NCBI GenBank assembly: GCA_038204185.1
Contig: JBBRDE010000021.1
Span: 1 to 30,830 of the forward strand
Length of the DNA: 30,830 nucleotides
Reading direction: 5' to 3'
Origin: Salmonirosea sp038204185
Lineage (GTDB): Bacteria; Bacteroidota; Bacteroidia; Cytophagales; Spirosomataceae
Below, in pieces: positions 7,932 to 17,737 of the stretch (within the stretch, counting starts at the first letter, position 1; each line of letters begins with the position of its first letter). The position numbers and the translations under genes are program-made. Under the pieces are notes generated by a model. That model was given only the letters and a program-made list of their open reading frames with translations, searched no databases and was not told the origin of the DNA.

Positions 7932-9179
7932 TTGACTGCTTCTACTCCCAACGATCCTTACGCCGCGCTGCGCTATTCCGAATTTCGGTTTTTCATCACC
8001 AATAGTTTCCTGTTCACGGTAGGGTTTCTGATGCAGGAGGTCATAGTGGGCTATGAATTGTACAAACTTACCCACGATCCGCTGTCGCTGGGGCTGATTG
8101 GCCTGGCCGAGGTGGTACCCTTCGTACTGGTGTCGCTGTTTGGGGGCTACGTCGCCGACCGCTACGACAAGCGCAACGTACTTCGCATTAGCCTGATGGT
8201 CATCATTGTGGCCTCAGTGATCCTGTATCTGATCTTTCAGCCCGGTTTTTTTGACCAGTATACCTTGCGCGGGAGGCTAACGCTGATCTATTCCGTTTTC
8301 TTTTTGATTGGCGCAGCCAAAGGCTTTTATTCGCCCTCGTCGTCGTCGCTGAAACCCTTTCTGGTACCCCGCGCTATTTACCATAATTCTTCTACGTGGA
8401 GTAGCTCCTTCTGGCAGGCGGGTTCAGTGATGGGGCCGGGGATTGCGGGCTTTTTATACGTCCTGATCGGACTCGCCAATACTTTGCTGGTCGTAATCGG
8501 CTGTTTCGTAGTTTGTCTTTTCCTGATTTCCATGATCGGTAAAAAGCCGATTCCTGTGGCTACCAATCCCGGTACCATCTGGCAGAACCTGCGGGAGGGA
8601 TTGAGCTTCGTTTACAAAACCCGCATCGTTTTTTACGCCATCTCGCTGGATTTGTTTTCGGTGCTGTTCGGGGGCGTGGTGGCCATCCTCCCCGTTTTTG
8701 CTGAGGATATTTTGCACGTAGGTCCCGAGGGGCTGGGTTTATTGCGGGCATCGCCTTCGGTAGGCGCATTGCTCACGATGTTTTTCATGGCCTACTATCC
8801 ACCTACCCATACGGCCTGGCGGAATATGCTGGTGGCCGTGGCAGGTTTCGGTGTATTCACGATTCTGTTTGCGCTCTCGGAAACTTTCTGGCTTTCGTGC
8901 TTTGCGCTATTCATGACGGGCTCGTGCGATAGCGTCAGCGTCATTATCCGGCAAACTATCCTGCAAATCTACCCACCCGACGAAATGCGGGGGCGTGTGG
9001 CGGCGGTCAATGGTATTTTCGTGAGCTCGTCCAACGAACTGGGGGCTTTCGAGTCAGGTGTGGGAGCAAAGTTGCTGGGTACGGTACCGTCGGTATTGCT
9101 TGGTGGTATGGTCACCATTGTGGTGGTATCATGGATTTACGTGCGTTCTCGGGATCTGTTTGGGGTGAAGCTGAGTTAA
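7932..9179 (+). CDS. MFS transporter (MFS_3 / EntS-like exporter)
   Basis: This 415-residue inner-membrane protein has about 11-12 transmembrane helices. The loop after helix 2 carries 'GGYVADRYDKRNVLR', the major-facilitator motif A. The overall pattern, with a long central loop after 'MIGKKPIP' and the segment 'IRQTILQIYPPDEMRGRVAAVN', is that of the MFS_3 group, which includes the enterobactin exporter EntS and macrolide exporters. The substrate is unknown and no biosynthetic genes are nearby. The start is TTG: a stop codon (7929-7931) directly precedes it, and the next in-frame Met (residue 34) would remove the first membrane helix. The gene is divergent from the DUF433 gene. Confidence 0.85.
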   Translation: MTASTPNDPYAALRYSEFRFFITNSFLFTVGFLMQEVIVGYELYKLTHDPLSLGLIGLAEVVPFVLVSLFGGYVADRYDKRNVLRISLMVIIVASVILYLIFQPGFFDQYTLRGRLTLIYSVFFLIGAAKGFYSPSSSSLKPFLVPRAIYHNSSTWSSSFWQAGSVMGPGIAGFLYVLIGLANTLLVVIGCFVVCLFLISMIGKKPIPVATNPGTIWQNLREGLSFVYKTRIVFYAISLDLFSVLFGGVVAILPVFAEDILHVGPEGLGLLRASPSVGALLTMFFMAYYPPTHTAWRNMLVAVAGFGVFTILFALSETFWLSCFALFMTGSCDSVSVIIRQTILQIYPPDEMRGRVAAVNGIFVSSSNELGAFESGVGAKLLGTVPSVLLGGMVTIVVVSWIYVRSRDLFGVKLS

Positions 9180-9290
9180 AAAATTTCTGGCTAGTCGACG
9201 CAGGAATTTCACTGATCTTTCAGCAATTCCACATTATCCCCCTATTTTGCAGAACCATTTTGGTGAAACGATACAAAAACTCAAAAATCC

Positions 9291-9863
9291 ATGAAAACAA
9301 CAGGACTTTTTCTTCTCTTTTGTGTGCTTCTAACGGCCAATGCGCAGGCTCAAACCTTCCGTGGCCTCGACAAAAGCCCCATGGATATGGCCTACTATCC
9401 TGATGATTACGCGCACGATCGTAAATTCGCGCCTGACAAAATCAAGGGCGAAACGGCCAAAGTACGCGTCATTTACAGCCGTCCAGCCTTGAATGGCCGT
9501 GAGGTCATTGGCAAACTGGTTCCCATCGGAAAAGTGTGGCGTGTGGGAGCCAATGAAGCTCCCGAAATCAAGTTTTATGAAGATGCCACGATTATGGGCA
9601 AAAAGGTGAAAGCGGGTACCTACGCACTGTTGGCCCAGGCCAACGAGAAGGATATGACCATTATTCTGAGTAGCGACGTGGATCAATGGGGTGCGTATAG
9701 CTACGACCAAAAAAACGACGTACTACGCGTGAATGTAGCCAGAAAGGAACTAGCCGAATCCGTCGAGAATTTCGCGATCCAGTTCGCCAAAGGCGACGGT
9801 AAACAAGTACTCATGCGTATGGCCTGGGGTAAGGGAATGGTTGAGGTACCCATCGAGTTTTAA
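9291..9863 (+). CDS. Secreted DUF2911 protein
   Basis: The product has 190 residues with a clear signal peptide (about 1-21, 'LFLLFCVLLTANAQAQ'). The mature part is DUF2911: 'VRVIYSRPALNGREVIGKLV', 'GKVWRVGANEAPEIKFYEDA' and 'GTYALLAQ', followed by strands up to 'GKGMVEVPIEF'. The family is abundant in Bacteroidota, is exported to the periplasm and has no known activity. Its length is that of a single-domain member. It is transcribed alone, as the MFS gene ends 111 bp upstream and the next gene is convergent. A 60-bp perfect palindrome follows and probably terminates it. Confidence 0.85.
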   Translation: MKTTGLFLLFCVLLTANAQAQTFRGLDKSPMDMAYYPDDYAHDRKFAPDKIKGETAKVRVIYSRPALNGREVIGKLVPIGKVWRVGANEAPEIKFYEDATIMGKKVKAGTYALLAQANEKDMTIILSSDVDQWGAYSYDQKNDVLRVNVARKELAESVENFAIQFAKGDGKQVLMRMAWGKGMVEVPIEF

Positions 9864-9895
9864 TTAGATTATTGCCCGGGATCACTCTGAAAAAC

Positions 9896-9955
9896 GTAGA
9901 CTACATACAAAAGGGACTGGCAAGATCTTGCCAGTCCCTTTTGTATGTAGTCTAC
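9896..9955. terminator. Perfect 60-bp palindrome, probable bidirectional terminator
   Basis: Bases 9896-9925 and 9926-9955 are exact reverse complements (30 bp each) with no spacer; the centre is AGATCT. The stem contains 'aaaagggactgg'/'ccagtccctttt', so a T-tract follows the GC-rich part in each direction. It lies between the convergent DUF2911 and M13 genes, 7 bp from the M13 stop codon. The terminator role is inferred; the length and perfection are unusual. Confidence 0.8.
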
Positions 9956-9962
9956 AGCCAGT

Positions 9963-12020
9963 TTACCACAAATAAATCCGCTTTTCCGGCGCGACGTACA
10001 GCTTGTCGCCGGGCTTCACATTGAAGGCCTGGTACCAGGCATCCATGTTGATCAGCGGACCTATGGTACGCCACTCGCCCGGCGAGTGCGGGTCGACCAG
10101 TACCTGCTGGGCGGCGGCTTCGGGCAGAATGTTGGTGCGCCACACCTGCGCCCAGGCCAGAAAGAACCGTTGATCGGGCGTGAAGCCGTCGATCTTTTCG
10201 TTGGATTTTCCCTGTGGGGTCATTTTGAAAGCGGTGTAGGCAGCATTCAAGCCACCTAGATCGCCAATGTTTTCGCCCAGCGTGAGGCGACCGTTGACGT
10301 GGATCGTGTCCAGTACGGTGTAGTCGCTGTACTGCGCTACGAGGCGGTCGGCCAGACTCACGAATTTCTTGCGGTCGTTTTCGGTCCACCAGTTGCGTAG
10401 GTACCCGTCCTTGTCGTACTGACTGCCGCTGTCGTCGAAACCGTGCGAAATCTCGTGGCCGATCACCGCGCCAATGCCTCCATAGTTCACCGCGTCGTCG
10501 GCGTTGGGGTCGAAGAAGGGAAATTGCAGGATGCCCGCCGGGAATACGATCTCATTCAAGACAGGGCTATAGTAGGCGTTTACGGTAGGTGGTGTCATGC
10601 CCCAGAGCGTCCGATCCACGGGTTTGCCTAGCTTGTTGACCATATCCTTGTAGTCCCACACATCGCTGTTCTTTATATTGGCGTAGAACGTCGTGGGCTT
10701 GATGTCAAGTCCCTGGTAGGTTTTCCACTTATCGGGGTAGCCGATCTTGGGCGTAAAGTTGTGGAGTTTGGCCAGGGCTTTTTCCTTGGTTTCGTCGCTC
10801 ATCCATTCCAGGCCTTTAATGCGCTGCTCGTAGGCTTTCACCAGATTCTTGATCAACTCGTCCATGCGCTGCTTGGCGGCGGGGGTAAAGTATTTCTTCA
10901 CGTACAATTGCCCCAAAAGTTCGCCGATGGTACGGTCAGTGAGTTGCGACATCCGCTGCCAGCGGGGCGTCTGTACTTTCTGCCCGGTCAGTACCTGGTT
11001 GAAGGCAAAACTGGCATCCACAAAATCGGAACTCAGGGAAGAGGCGGAAGACTTGAGCACGTTCCAGGTCAGGTAGGTTTTCAGGTCAGGCAATGACGTG
11101 GCGTTGAAAAGCGAGTCAGCTTTTACAAAAAACTTTGGATTATTGACCAGCACCGTATCCTCGCCCTTCACCAGCATCATGGGCATAATTTTCTGCCAAT
11201 CGAAGTGGGGGGTACTTTTGGAAAAATCGGCTACCGATAGTTTGTTGTAGGTTTTTTGAGGATCGCGCATTTCCACGCGCGGCATTTGCGCCCGCGCCAG
11301 TTCGGTTTCCAGTTTTACGATGGCGTCAGCGTTAGTCTTGGCCTGCGCTTCGGGGGTACCTGTGAGCGTGAATAGCTTCACGATATAATCGCGGTAGCCC
11401 GCCCGGATTTTCTGGCTGCGAGCGTCGTCTTTCAGATAATAGTCGCGGTCGGGTAGGGTGGTACCCCCCTGCGAAAACTGCGGGATCATGACTTCCACCG
11501 CCTTGCGATCCTGACCAATATGGAAGCCGTAGAAAGGGCTACCCTGGCCCAACGTACGGGCTTTGGCGATTTGCTCGATGGCAGCCTGCTTGCTGTTGAT
11601 GGAGTTCAGTTTTTGCAAATCGGCCTTGATGGGGGTGTAGCCAAGTTTTTCGATGGCAATGCTGTCCATCGCCGATTGATAGAAATCGCTCACCCGCCGC
11701 TCGACTGAACCTGCGGGGGCATTTTTGTTGGCCGCCGCATCTTCCAGCAAGCCGCGCACGGCCTCAATGTTGAAGTCGTGTAGGACGTTGAAGCTATTCC
11801 AGCGCGTTTCCTTGGCGGGTACGGGGTTGTTCTTGATCCAGTTGCCGCTGGCGTAGGTGTAGAAATCGTCACCCGGCTTTGCGGACATATCCATGTTAGC
11901 GGGGTCGATGAATTTTTCGGGGGTTAGGGCTTTGACTTCTTTCTTTTGGGCAAAGGAATCCGTGGGGAGGAATCCAATTCCACAGAGCAGGAATAGAAAT
12001 GCGTTTGTTCTACTGGTCAT
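9963..12020 (-). CDS. M13-family (neprilysin/PepO-like) zinc metallopeptidase
   Basis: This exported endopeptidase of 685 residues belongs to the neprilysin family. Motifs appear in order: 'NAYYSPVLNEIVFPAGIL' (NAYY binds the substrate backbone), 'GHEISHGFDDSG' (HExxH zinc ligands and catalytic Glu) and 'ENIGDLGG' (third ligand Glu plus Asp). The C-terminus ends in 'YLW', where family members usually end in Trp. The N-terminal domain opens with 'MDMSAKPGDDFYTYASGNWI', the usual M13 beginning. The family cuts short peptides. I chose ATG at 12020, which starts a signal peptide ('TNAFLFLLCGIGFLPTDSFAQ'). A TTG at 12059 would add 13 polar residues before it and is less likely. Full length; not obviously in an operon. 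Confidence 0.92.
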   Translation of the reverse strand: MTSRTNAFLFLLCGIGFLPTDSFAQKKEVKALTPEKFIDPANMDMSAKPGDDFYTYASGNWIKNNPVPAKETRWNSFNVLHDFNIEAVRGLLEDAAANKNAPAGSVERRVSDFYQSAMDSIAIEKLGYTPIKADLQKLNSINSKQAAIEQIAKARTLGQGSPFYGFHIGQDRKAVEVMIPQFSQGGTTLPDRDYYLKDDARSQKIRAGYRDYIVKLFTLTGTPEAQAKTNADAIVKLETELARAQMPRVEMRDPQKTYNKLSVADFSKSTPHFDWQKIMPMMLVKGEDTVLVNNPKFFVKADSLFNATSLPDLKTYLTWNVLKSSASSLSSDFVDASFAFNQVLTGQKVQTPRWQRMSQLTDRTIGELLGQLYVKKYFTPAAKQRMDELIKNLVKAYEQRIKGLEWMSDETKEKALAKLHNFTPKIGYPDKWKTYQGLDIKPTTFYANIKNSDVWDYKDMVNKLGKPVDRTLWGMTPPTVNAYYSPVLNEIVFPAGILQFPFFDPNADDAVNYGGIGAVIGHEISHGFDDSGSQYDKDGYLRNWWTENDRKKFVSLADRLVAQYSDYTVLDTIHVNGRLTLGENIGDLGGLNAAYTAFKMTPQGKSNEKIDGFTPDQRFFLAWAQVWRTNILPEAAAQQVLVDPHSPGEWRTIGPLINMDAWYQAFNVKPGDKLYVAPEKRIYLW

Positions 12021-12198
12021 TTTTCGATTAGGTTGATGCAATAACTGTTGTTGATGCAATGATACTAGGTTTGGAATACACTAAACGCACAGGAGCCCTA
12101 ATTGATTTCGCTTTCAGTATAAAGTACCTTTAGAATTAAGCTGTGGCAAAAAACATAATCTGCTCTTCCACGGGCTGTGTTTCTCAGCCCGAAACGCC

Positions 12199-12372
12199 TC
12201 ACTCCCACACCAGCCCCATATTCTTGAACATAAAAGCGTACAAATCCGTCGTGGTTTCCAGTGCCTTTTTGGTGTTGCTGGCCCCGTGCCCGGAGTTGGT
12301 TTCGATACGGATTAGCGGGTTGGTGGATGAGGCTCCGGCTTTCTCCTGCAACGTAGCGGCGTACTTTAAGGA
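12199..12372 (-). pseudogene. 3'-terminal fragment of a second prolyl oligopeptidase gene
   Basis: Read on the minus strand, this stretch gives 57 codons and a stop that match the last 58 residues of the intact prolyl oligopeptidase at 13058-15169. Both contain 'KYAATLQEKAGASSTNP', 'RIETNSGHGASNTKKALET' and 'DLYAFMFKNMGLVW'. I count about 26 base differences over 174 bp, plus one missing Leu codon. Most differences are synonymous, so the source was a functional homologue rather than a decaying copy. The fragment keeps the catalytic His region but lacks everything before it, including the nucleophile Ser and Asp. Similarity stops abruptly near 12372, and also covers about 25 bp after the stop (from 12174, including a cgggctg/cagcccg hairpin at 12171-12191). 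It cannot be functional. Confidence 0.85.
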
Positions 12373-12385
12373 GAAAGCAGCTAAA

Positions 12386-12416
12386 TTGATTTGCTCCTTT
12401 GATTAAAGTATCTTTG
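12386..12416 (+). promoter_or_regulatory. Putative Bacteroidota-type promoter of the DUF6883/DUF4926 pair
   Basis: TATCTTTG at 12409-12416 fits the -7 consensus TAnnTTTG exactly. TTG at 12386-12388 (ATTG) stands 20 bp upstream at the spacing of the -33 TTTG element. Transcription would begin near 12422, about 20 bp before the ATG at 12444. It lies just outside the prolyl oligopeptidase fragment, so the small module appears to carry its own promoter. Confidence 0.45.
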
Positions 12417-12443
12417 GAGGGCAAGAAAACGCGACTGATAAGT

Positions 12444-12796
12444 ATGCAGCTACCCAATGCCGAAAATGCTTTTATCGATGACCGCAAACTGATAGACTAC
12501 TGCCTCTCAGAGACTCATCCGATTGGAAAACATAAGGCGAGAGTTTTTAAAACTGCACTGAATTATGGGCTCGAAGACTTTACCAACCTCAAAACTGCTA
12601 TTCTTGAACAAGCGACCCGAGATACCGCCCTACTTACTCAATCAAACCAATATGGCGACTTGTACGTTATGGCGACTTGTACGTTTTAGACCTAACTCTC
12701 TACAATTCCCTAAAAAAAGCACAGGTTCGTACGAGCTGGATTATAAAAGTAGATGAGGATTTCCCCAGATCGATAAGCTGTTATGTCATAACCTAA
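12444..12796 (+). pseudogene. DUF6883-like gene, frameshifted by a 17-bp tandem duplication
   Basis: The frame from the ATG at 12444 reads 'MQLPNAENAFIDDRKLIDYC', then 'HPIGKHKARVFKTALNYGLE' and 'NQYGDLYV', and stops at 12689 after 'MATCTF' (81 residues). The stop follows from an exact tandem duplication of 17 bp (12652-12668 and 12669-12685). Removing one copy restores a frame to the TAA at 12794-12796, giving 111 residues with the family's C-terminal pattern 'VRTSWIIKVDEDFPRSISCY'. The N-terminal 'LPNAE...KL.dY.L...HP.GkhKA..F' pattern resembles DUF6883, a small family of unknown function; this match is from memory. The gene is followed 13 bp later by a DUF4926-like gene on the same strand. 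The truncated 81-residue form could still be made, but is probably inactive. Confidence 0.7.
12652..12685 (+). repeat. Exact 17-bp tandem duplication (two copies)
   Basis: The unit 'atggcgacttgtacgtt' occurs at 12652-12668 and again at 12669-12685 with no change. Seventeen is not a multiple of three, so the duplication shifts the DUF6883-like frame. Confidence 0.95.
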
Positions 12797-12809
12797 ATGG
12801 ATCAATAGC

Positions 12810-13019
12810 ATGGAAGAAGCGATCGAACTACTGGACGTTGTGGTACTCACCAAACCTATCCCTGATCTCGGACTACGAAAGGGAGAATTAGGAGCAGTCG
12901 TGGAACTGCTCGATAAGCATGTATTCCTGGTAGAGTTTGCCGATACCAACGGGACTACTTACGCTATGCCAGCCCTCTCAGCCGCGGAATTGATGAAAGT
13001 GTATTATCAACCCGCTTGA
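12810..13019 (+). CDS. DUF4926-like small protein
   Basis: The 69-residue protein fits the DUF4926 pattern: 'LLDVVVLTKPIPDLGLRKGE', 'GAVVELLDKHVFLVEFADTN', 'GTTYAMPALSAAELMKVYY'. It is a compact, mostly beta-strand protein with no export signal. Its function is unknown. It begins 13 bp after the restored end of the DUF6883-like gene, so the two probably formed an operon. Such a small co-oriented pair resembles a toxin-antitoxin or effector-immunity layout, but this is inference only. It stays intact while its partner is frameshifted. Its end is convergent with the prolyl oligopeptidase, 38 bp away. Confidence 0.7.
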   Translation: MEEAIELLDVVVLTKPIPDLGLRKGELGAVVELLDKHVFLVEFADTNGTTYAMPALSAAELMKVYYQPA

Positions 13020-13057
13020 ACTCCACTTCGGGCTGTGTCCCCACAACCCCAAACGCC

Positions 13058-15169
<2,112 letters not shown>

Positions 15170-15658
15170 GGGGTAAGTAAAAAAAATGAAAAAAAAAGCT
15201 GCTTTTTAAGGACAAAATGCCAAGGTATGCACGAGAGGTAAAACTATGAAAAATCCAACTCTATATCTACTCCCAGGTCGGACACGGGGCAAAGTGTTGA
15301 ATGAGTCTGCTTTGTTTAATATAACATAAATAAAGTTAAACTAAAATTCGATTAATCTTAAACGAAAATAATCTATTTGAAACTTCAATATACTAGAAAT
15401 GGGGCTTTTTTGTATAAATATAGGCAGTATATGTTGACTTATCTCCTGTATGAAGCTATATTATTTAAATAAATCTAATAATAATACAATAATATTAAAA
15501 CTTACTAACTGGATATATGCCGATGGGAATAGGTATATTGTTTATTTATTTTTGATATTTATTAAACAAAAACCATGATAAATGCAGTTGTATGCCTGTA
15601 AATCAAAAAATAAATTTTCACAATTTTCAATCTTACAGTTTAACCCTCAAAAAAAAGT
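15170..15658. other. Long AT-rich intergenic leader between prolyl oligopeptidase and rhodopsin
   Basis: About 490 bp without a credible gene. From about 15300 onwards the sequence is far richer in A and T than the neighbouring genes. It must contain the prolyl oligopeptidase promoter (minus strand, near 15200) and the rhodopsin promoter. I see no inverted repeat strong enough to call an operator. Confidence 0.6.
15434..15462 (+). promoter_or_regulatory. Possible sigma70-like promoter upstream of the rhodopsin gene
   Basis: TTGACT (15434-15439) and TATATT (15457-15462) are 17 bp apart, close to the classical sigma70 consensus. A TAnnTTTG match (TATTTTTG, 15547-15554) lies nearer the gene but without a clear -33 partner. 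In AT-rich DNA either could be chance. Confidence 0.3.
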
Positions 15659-16417
15659 ATGGAACTACTTGCTAACAACTTTCTCAACATCCTTGCCGTC
15701 GACCTGAGACCGGGCGACGTCGTCGGTTTCACCTTCTTTACTGGCTACATGGCCATGATGGCCGCCTCCATTTTCTTTATTGTAGAAAGGGGACAGGTAG
15801 ACGGGAAGTGGAAAACATCCCTGTTGATTTCATCCTTGATTACTTTCATCGCGGCAGTACACTATTACTACATGCGCGATGGGTACCTGGCTACTGGTAA
15901 ATCACCGACCGAATTCCGTTACATCGACTGGACGCTCACCGTACCCCTGATGTGTGTAGAGTTTTACCTTTTGATTAAGCCCTATGGTGGTAAAATCAGT
16001 ACCATGTGGAAACTGATCGCTTATTCGGTTATAATGCTCATCGCGGGATACATAGGAGAAGCAATCGATAGATCCAATACAATTCTGTGGGGGGTAATTT
16101 CCACCCTTGGTTACGTGGGTATCCTGTATGAAGCAATGGCCGGAGATGTAAAGAAAGTCGCTGATTCATCGCCCAATCCCGAGGTAGCCAAAGCGGTTCG
16201 CTTACTTCGCAATTTCGTTTTAGTAGGCTGGGCCATTTATCCGATTGGATATATGACCGTGGATGGCAACCTGTTAGGTGCTCTGGGCTGGAATCTCGAC
16301 CTGCTGTACAACATTGCCGACGCGGTCAACAAAATCGGCTTCGGACTTGTAATCTACAGTGCTGCCATGTCTTCAACCAAAAATGAGGCTGTGCTTGCAG
16401 TCAAAGTCTCCGAGTAA
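15659..16417 (+). CDS. Proton-pumping rhodopsin (proteorhodopsin/xanthorhodopsin type)
   Basis: This seven-helix, 252-residue light-driven proton pump binds retinal on Lys225 in 'DAVNKIGFGL'. Helix C reads 'RYIDWTLTVPLMCVEFYL': Asp90 is the proton acceptor, Thr94 follows and Glu101 is the donor (a DTE pump). His68 ('AVHYYYMR') matches the His paired with the acceptor in proteorhodopsin. Met98 holds the colour-tuning position (105 in proteorhodopsin); Met there goes with green absorption in flavobacterial pumps. In helix E, 'LWGVISTLGY' aligns with bacteriorhodopsin 'VWWAISTAAM', putting Gly145 at Trp138. That is the glycine that opens the pocket for a carotenoid antenna in xanthorhodopsin (Gly156) and Gloeobacter rhodopsin (Gly178). 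The gene has its own leader and terminator, and retinal-synthesis genes follow directly. Confidence 0.95.
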   Translation: MELLANNFLNILAVDLRPGDVVGFTFFTGYMAMMAASIFFIVERGQVDGKWKTSLLISSLITFIAAVHYYYMRDGYLATGKSPTEFRYIDWTLTVPLMCVEFYLLIKPYGGKISTMWKLIAYSVIMLIAGYIGEAIDRSNTILWGVISTLGYVGILYEAMAGDVKKVADSSPNPEVAKAVRLLRNFVLVGWAIYPIGYMTVDGNLLGALGWNLDLLYNIADAVNKIGFGLVIYSAAMSSTKNEAVLAVKVSE

Positions 16418-16446
16418 ATTCCGGGTGATTGATTAAAGAGAATGGT

Positions 16447-16484
16447 AAGGCGGGCGAGAACCAAAAATTTCGCCCGCCTTTTTT
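16447..16484 (+). terminator. Intrinsic terminator after the rhodopsin gene
   Basis: An 11-bp perfect stem (16447-16457 with 16470-16480, arms 'aaggcgggcga'/'tcgcccgcctt'), a 12-nt loop and a T-run up to 16484. It separates the rhodopsin transcript from crtY, so rhodopsin can be made in excess over the enzymes. Confidence 0.85.
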
Positions 16485-16528
16485 AGTTGGAATACTGCCC
16501 AATATAACCCTCCGATCGAACCCTTCCA

Positions 16529-17737
16529 ATGCACTACGATTACATTTTTGCGGGCGGTGGTATGTCAGCTTTAGTGCTGGCGCACCTGATAAAGTCTGAA
16601 AAGGCCCTGGCGGATTCCACGATCCTAATCGTGGATCCGAACGCGGGTACCCCCGAATCAAAAAATATGTGTTTTTGGGCCGTCCGCCTACCTGATCTTC
16701 CGCTAACCCTCAAAGGAAAATGGGATTTACTCTCATTTGGGGGAGAAAAAGGCAAGAAAACCCGGAGTATCGATCCATTTTCGTACTACTGTTTTGATGC
16801 AGCTAGTCTGCTAATTGAGCTAAAAAATGAACTTAAAGCCGCCGGAGGCGTAACTTTTTTAGAGGACAAGGTGGTCGGGATGGATGAAACCAGAGTGCAT
16901 CTAGGCCACTCACCCACTGAGTACGTGGCCAGGCAGTATGTTTTTGATAGTCTACCACCCGTAGGCGTCTCGGTTTCGCTATGGCAACATTTTCTGGGCT
17001 GGGAAATAGACATTACCCAGGATTCCGAATTGGATGCTCAGGCTTTGACGCTCATGGATTTTCGCGTTGATCAAAGGGATGGGCCGGCATTTATGTATTT
17101 TTTACCCTTTTCTCCACGAAAAGCGCTGGTAGAAATTACGCTGATGTCCCCGGATGTACTGTCCGTGGAGCACTACGAAACGTACATCGAAGCGTACCTC
17201 GCTACGCACTACCCAAAACTTGACTTTTCGCTAAGGCACATAGAGCAAGGAAAAATACCAATGCAGCAGTTCAGCCACGGGGTAGCCAGTCCAGGGCAGG
17301 TCAGGCTTGGTATCAAGGGAGGGATGGCCAAACCTACTACGGGCTACACCTTTCTGAACTCCTATCAACAAGCCTGGCAGATTGTGCAGCAACTGGTAGC
17401 GGGGGGAAGTATGAATTCCCTACCAGCACCCAAGAAAAGATTTGAGTTTTATGACCGACTGCTGCTGAGTATTATCCGCAGGAATCCCCGGGCCGTGCAG
17501 CCTATTATGGAATCGCTTTTCTACCGAAACAGGTACAGCACACTGCTGGCTTTTTTGTCGGAGAGTACCACCCCGCTTCAGGAAACAGGCATACTCTGGT
17601 CTCTTCCCTGGAAACCCTTTTTACACGCCCTATACTATGAATACTTCGGTAGCGCACCACGAGATGAAGCACAATCGGGTGCTGATCGTCCTGTCCTGCA
17701 TCCTGCTCGCCTTGAAAGTGAGTGGCTCGTGGAATGA
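16529..17737 (+). CDS. crtY: Lycopene beta-cyclase
   Basis: The 402-residue FAD/NAD(P)-dependent enzyme turns lycopene into beta-carotene by closing both end rings. The N-terminus carries the dinucleotide-binding motif 'YDYIFAGGGMSALVLAHLI' and a following acidic strand end ('TILIVDPN'). Later blocks typical of CrtY are 'FDSLPPVGV', 'LMDFRVDQ', 'FMYFLPFSPRKALVEIT' and 'GMAKPTTGYTF'. The length is normal. It is a peripheral membrane enzyme. It lies just after the rhodopsin terminator and overlaps the start of blh in another frame, so the two are probably transcribed and translated together. Phytoene synthase and desaturase genes are not in the window and must be elsewhere for the pathway to work. 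Confidence 0.85.
   Translation: MHYDYIFAGGGMSALVLAHLIKSEKALADSTILIVDPNAGTPESKNMCFWAVRLPDLPLTLKGKWDLLSFGGEKGKKTRSIDPFSYYCFDAASLLIELKNELKAAGGVTFLEDKVVGMDETRVHLGHSPTEYVARQYVFDSLPPVGVSVSLWQHFLGWEIDITQDSELDAQALTLMDFRVDQRDGPAFMYFLPFSPRKALVEITLMSPDVLSVEHYETYIEAYLATHYPKLDFSLRHIEQGKIPMQQFSHGVASPGQVRLGIKGGMAKPTTGYTFLNSYQQAWQIVQQLVAGGSMNSLPAPKKRFEFYDRLLLSIIRRNPRAVQPIMESLFYRNRYSTLLAFLSESTTPLQETGILWSLPWKPFLHALYYEYFGSAPRDEAQSGADRPVLHPARLESEWLVE

Noticed and set aside
9896..9955. Palindrome as the end of an insertion sequence
   Set aside because: No transposase, no second terminal repeat and no target duplication are visible; its place between convergent genes fits a terminator better.
12098..12487. 129-codon minus-strand frame over the prolyl oligopeptidase fragment
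   Set aside because: It is in a different frame from the one that matches prolyl oligopeptidase, and the matching frame explains the sequence fully.
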